Below are positions 30,688 through 34,605 of a stretch of 34,605 nucleotides of DNA, piece by piece. This DNA comes from Welwitschia mirabilis (lineage: Eukaryota; Gnetophyta; Gnetopsida; Welwitschiales): positions 77,804,783 through 77,839,387 of the forward strand of contig JBOZIK010000001.1 in assembly GCA_051453625.1 (NCBI GenBank), in the 5' to 3' direction. The notes beneath the pieces were generated by a model. It searched no databases and was not told the DNA's origin. It saw only the letters and a list, made by a program, of their open reading frames with translations. A program made the translations under genes and the position numbers. Position 1 is the first letter of the stretch. The number at the start of each line of letters is the position of its first letter.

Positions 30688-32519
30688 TTACGTGTCCAGG
30701 TGTATGCCATGACAACATTGTTGATGCTTATCTCCTATAATAGCCTTGGTCAAGAAATCTGCAAGATTCGGTTGTGTGTGGATTTTGTGAACATCCAACT
30801 TCTTCTCCTCCAATGCTTCCCTGATAAAGTGATACCTGACATCAATGTGCTTCATTCGAGCATGGTAGGCAACATTCTTTGCCAAATGAATGGCACTCTA
30901 ACTATTGTAATAAATCACATATTGTTGTTGTTTCAACTGAAACCAGTCAAGTAAACGTCTTAGCCAGATCACTTCTTTAGTTACCTCTGTCATAGTGATG
31001 TATTCTGCTTCTGTAGTTGACAAAGCCACATGCCTTTGCAAACGAGACATCCAACTAACAAGACCACCTCCCATTAAGAAAACATAACTATTAGTGGACT
31101 TTCTTGTATTTTTACACTGAGCATAATTAGCATCCACATAACCCACAACATCCAATCCTGTATGACCAAAACTCAGACAATAATTCTGTGTACCTTTCAG
31201 ATAGCACAAGATCCATTTTACAACTTCCCAATGGTTTGGGCTAGGGTTGCTCATGAAACGTGAGATGACTCCTACTACATATGAGATATCAGTTTTTGTA
31301 GATACCATAGCATACATTAAGCTTCCAACTGGTGAAGCATACGGAACCACTTCCATTCTTTCCTGTTCCTCTTCTATTTTTGGCAATCCTCCAGAGATAA
31401 TTGAAAGTGACTTGCTAATGGTGTTCCAACTGGTTTACAGTCAGCTATGTTAAAACGCTCCAATACTTTGCCAATGTAATCAGACTGACTAAGCCACAGT
31501 TTCTGACATGACCTGTCCCTAGAGATTTTCATTCCAAAAATCTGTTTTGCAGGACCCAAGTCCTTGGTTGCAAAGCATTTTGCCATCTCCTTTTTAAGCC
31601 TCTTAATTTCTTTTATGTCATTTCCAACAACAAGCATATCATCAACATACAAAAGTAAAATAACAATCTTATCAGAAGCCTGTCCTTGGAGATAAATACA
31701 GTGATCTACATCACTCCTATATTTTTATTCCTGCATGGAGCTGTCAAATTTCTTATACCATTGCCTTGGTGCCTATTTCAAACCATATGAACTTCTGTTC
31801 AACCTACAGACCAAGTTCTTCTCCTTGGTTTCAAAATCTTTAGGCAATTTCATATAAATCTCTTCTTCAAGATCACCATGCAGAAAAGCAGTCTTAATAT
31901 CCAGTTTCTCTAATTCCAAATTCAAGACAACAACAATGGACAAGATAACACGAATAGAAGAATGTTTTGCCACTAGAGAAATTTTTTTTAGTAAAATCAA
32001 TACCTAGTTTCTGCCCAAAACCTTTTACAACCAATCTTGCTCTGTAACATTCTTTTCTGTTTGCCTCTTTCTTTATCCTAAAGACCTATCTGTTGGACAA
32101 GGCACATTTCCCAACTAGTAAGGGAATCACATCCTATGTATCATTATGCCTTAAAGCATCCAACTCTTCTTTCTACAACGTTCTACTTCTCTGAGTTAAG
32201 CGAAGAAACAACTTCCTGATATGTTTCATATTCTCCTTTATGTGTGTATAAAATATAATGCAATGACGAAGAATACCTAACATGTGCTCTATTAGGATGG
32301 GTAGACCTTCTTACCCAATTTGTAGAAGTATGAGGCTTTCCTTCATCTTCACCCTCTGAAAGATTAGGTTGCTGTAGTTCAGGTGGGTTGTTTTTATCTC
32401 TATCATCCTTGCCATCAAGAGGATTACTCCCTTTACTGTCTTCATCGTGATCTGGAATTTTAAAAGGCTTTTGTAAAATGCTAAAGTCAGGAACTCCCTT
32501 GGTCACATGTCTAGCTATA
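30688..32519 (-). pseudogene. Tork-like RT-RNase H, tandem unit 1 (LTR-proximal)
   Basis: From 32519 leftwards: the linker ARHVTKGVPDFSILQKPF, then STHPNRAHVRYSSSLHYILY (start of RT); RT with LDIKTAFLHGDLEEEIYMKL (first catalytic Asp); SYGLK then TAG (31773-31775) at the usual Gln; YVDDMLVVGNDIKEIKRLKK (intact YVDD); KDLGPAKQIFGMKISRDRS; MEVVPYASPVGSLMYAMVST. RNase H follows with GYVDANYAQCKNTRKS (catalytic Asp) and LSTTEAEYITM (catalytic Glu kept), YYNS, TAG (30898-30900), SAIHLAKN, and NLADFLTKAIIGDKH at the end. This is the best preserved unit, with a one-base overlap shift near 31374-31386. Confidence 0.9.
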
Positions 32520-34332
32520 TGCCATGACAACACCACTAAAGTTTATCGTCAATAATAGCCTCTATTAAGAAATCTGCAAGATTTGCCTAAGTGTGGATTT
32601 TGTGAACATTTAGCTTCTTCTCCTCTAATGCTTCGCTAATGAAGTGGTAACTCATATCATTGTGCTTCGTCTGAGCATGATAAGCAGCATTCTTTGTCAA
32701 ACGAATGGCATTCTAACTATTGCAATGAATCACATATTGCTGTTGTTTCAACTCAAACTAGTCAAGTAAACGTTTTAGCCAGATCATTTTTTTCAGTTGC
32801 CTTTGTCATAGTTATGTCCTTTGCTTCTGTAGTTTACAAAGCCACGTCTTTTTGCAAACGAGACATCCAACTAACAGGACCAACTCCTATCAAGAAAACA
32901 TAACTAGTTGTGGACTTTCTTGTATTTTTACACTGAGAATAATTAGCGTTCATGTAAACACCAACATCCAATTCAGTATGACCAAAACTTAGATAGAAGT
33001 TTTGTGTATCTTTCAGATATTACAAGATCCGTTTTACAGCTTGCTAATGCTTTGGGTCAGGGTTGCATATGAAACATAGGACAACTTCTGCTGCAAACGA
33101 AATATCCGGTCTTGTGCAGACCATAGCGTACATCAAGTTTGCAATAGCTGAAGCATAAGAAACTCTTTTCATTCTTTCCCATTCCTCTTTTAGTTTTGGG
33201 CAATCCTCCAGAGACAATTGAAAGTAACTTGCTGTTCTAATTGGTTTATAATTACCTACGTTAAAATGCTTTAATACTTTACTAATGTAATCAGACTGAT
33301 TAAGCCACAATTTTTCACTTGATCTGTTCCTATAAATTTTCATTCCAAGAATCTGTTTTTGAGAACGCAAGTCTTTGGTTGCAAAGCGTTTTCCCATCTC
33401 CTTTTTAAGCCTCTTAATTTCTTGTATATCATTTTTAGTAATAAGCATATTATCAACATACAACAAGAATATAACAATCTTATTAGAAGCCTGTCCACAG
33501 AGATAAATATAGTGATCTCCATCACTTCTTATATATTTTTGTTCCTACACGAAGTTGTCAAATTTCTTATACCATTGCCTCGGTGTCTATTTCAGACCAT
33601 ACAAACTTCTGTTTAACATGCAGACCAAGTTCTTCTCTTTGGTTTCAAAACCTTTAGACCATTTCATATAAATCTCTTCTTCAAGATCACTGTCCAGAAA
33701 GCCAGTCTTAATATCTAACTACTCTAATTTCAAATTCAAGACAACAACAGTGGACAAAATAATATGAATACAAGAATACTTCACCACTGGAGAAACAATT
33801 TTGGCAAAATCAATACCTAGTTTCTGCCCAAAACCTTTTACAACCAATCTTGCTCTGTAACATTCTTTTCTGTTTTCCTCTTTCTTTATCCTAAAGACCT
33901 ATTTGTTGGACAAGGCACATTTCCCAACTAGTAAGGGAATCACATCCTATGTATTATTATGCCTTAAAGAATCCAACTCTTCTTTCTACAGCGTTTCACT
34001 TCTCTGAGTTAAGCAAAGAAACAACTTCCTGATATGTTTCATATTCTCCTTTATGCGTGTATAAAATATAATGCAATGATGAAAAATACCTAACATGTGC
34101 TCTATTAGGATGGGTAGACCTTCTTACCCAATGTCTAGAAGTATGAGGCTCTCCTTCATCTTCACCCTCTGAAAGATTAGGTTGCTGTAGTTCAAGTGGG
34201 TTGTTTTTATCTCTATCATCCTTGCCATCAGGAGGATTACTCCCCTTACTATCTTCATCGTGATCTAGAATTTTAAAAGGCTTTTGTAAAATGCTAAAGT
34301 CGGGAATTCCCTTGGTCACATGTCTAGCTATA
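32520..34332 (-). pseudogene. Tork-like RT-RNase H, tandem unit 2
   Basis: Same domain order as unit 1 and nearly the same length (1,813 against 1,815 bp). The linker at 34319-33996 is almost identical to unit 1 (TKGIPDFSILQKPFKILDHD). RT is more decayed, with the catalytic box changed to YVDNMLITKND. 33466-33044 continues EIKRLKKEMGKRFATKDLRS and MYAMVCTRPDISFAAEVV. RNase H at 33040-32540 has no long frame. The TAG stops at 33587-33589 and 32713-32715 match those of unit 1. Confidence 0.88.
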
Positions 34333-34605
34333 TGTCATGACAACACCATTAATGTTTATCTTCAATAACAACCTTTATTAAGAAATCTGCAAGATTTGCC
34401 TAAGTGTGGATTTTGTGAACATTTAGCTTCTTCTCCTCTAATGCTTCACTAATGAAGTGGTAACTCATATCATTGTGCTTCGTCTGAGCATGGCAAGCAG
34501 CATTCTTTGTCAAAATAATGGCATTCTAACTATCGCAATAAATCACATATTGTTGTTGTTTCAACTCAAACTAGTCAAGTAAATGTCTTAGCCGGATCAC
34601 TTCTT
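34333..34605 (-). pseudogene. Tork-like tandem unit 3, partial (RNase H end)
   Basis: Repeats the left end of unit 2 from TGTCATGACAACACCATTAA onward, by eye about nine bases in ten identical, including the TAG at 34526-34528. It is cut by the window edge, so the number of further units is unknown. Confidence 0.85.

Larger units (their letters stand above)
30185..34605 (-). mobile_element. Tork-like Ty1-copia element with tandem pol segments, partial
   Basis: 3' LTR, polypurine tract, then pol read from the right. Instead of one RT-RNase H region followed upstream by integrase, the segment RT linker + RT + RNase H is repeated head to tail at 30705-32519 and 32520-34332, with a third copy entered at 34333. 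Integrase, gag and the 5' LTR are not in the window. The conserved phrases (KDLGPAKQIFGMKI, LADFLTKAI, STTEAEYI) fit the Tork (Tnt1-like) lineage. All units have stops. Confidence 0.85.

Noticed and set aside
1-34605. tRNA, rRNA or microRNA genes
   Set aside because: None of the conserved boxes or long hairpins expected were recognised; only tRNA-primer complements next to LTRs were seen.

Overview
This is eukaryotic plant nuclear DNA: AT-rich, with spliceosomal GT-AG introns and many decayed transposable elements. Only one host gene is recognisable. Three in-phase exons (about 5862-6256, 11820-11921 and 12061-12108) encode the N-terminal part of the FAD-binding domain of D-2-hydroxyglutarate dehydrogenase, on the + strand. 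Its first visible intron is 5.6 kb and holds a retroelement. Its third visible intron runs at least 22.5 kb to the window edge without another exon. Such introns packed with old, stop-riddled LTR retrotransposons suggest a large-genome seed plant, possibly a gymnosperm; that is inference, because no species-specific marker is present.

Layout. 1-3120: broken hAT-family (DUF659) transposase on the - strand, with a GTCGAC-rich cluster (2943-3117) that may be its subterminal region. 3126-5835: gene 5' flank with nothing recognised. 5836-12108: D-2HGDH exons with a Ty1-copia element (6797 to about 11571, - strand) inside the 5.6-kb intron. About 13300-18014: copia element A, Sirevirus-like, + strand (5' LTR, PBS, gag with zinc knuckle and coiled coil, decayed pol, cut at a 100-N gap). 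18115-23365: patchwork of LTR fragments and short tandem duplications. 23366-25979: 3' half of a second copy of the same family, element B (RT, RNase H, 3' LTR). 26938-27870: LTR and RNase H fragments. 28003-30160: 3' end of a - strand LTR element with an extra ORF between pol and LTR. About 30185-34605: - strand Tork-like copia element whose RT-RNase H segment is tandemly repeated in units of about 1.81 kb.

The most notable signal is in the LTRs. Two different palindromic motif families (GGTCGACC-like and GGACGTCC-like) occur as strings of dimers with a fixed 21-22 bp step inside each dimer and a longer step (24, 32 or 34-35 bp) between dimers. In the A/B family the string ends about 107-109 bp upstream of a TATA-like sequence, an enhancer-like position in U3. 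The same register is kept in copies whose surroundings have diverged strongly. Other points are the tandem pol units, amber stops at conserved glutamine positions (a likely trace of CHG methylation), and an ambiguous 5' end of the D-2HGDH coding region. Seven N gaps (1102-1639, 3799-3803, 9120-9874, 18015-18114, 24537-24546, 26844-26853, 30509-30590) limit what can be concluded. Domain and lineage names come from reading translations by eye, not from searches.
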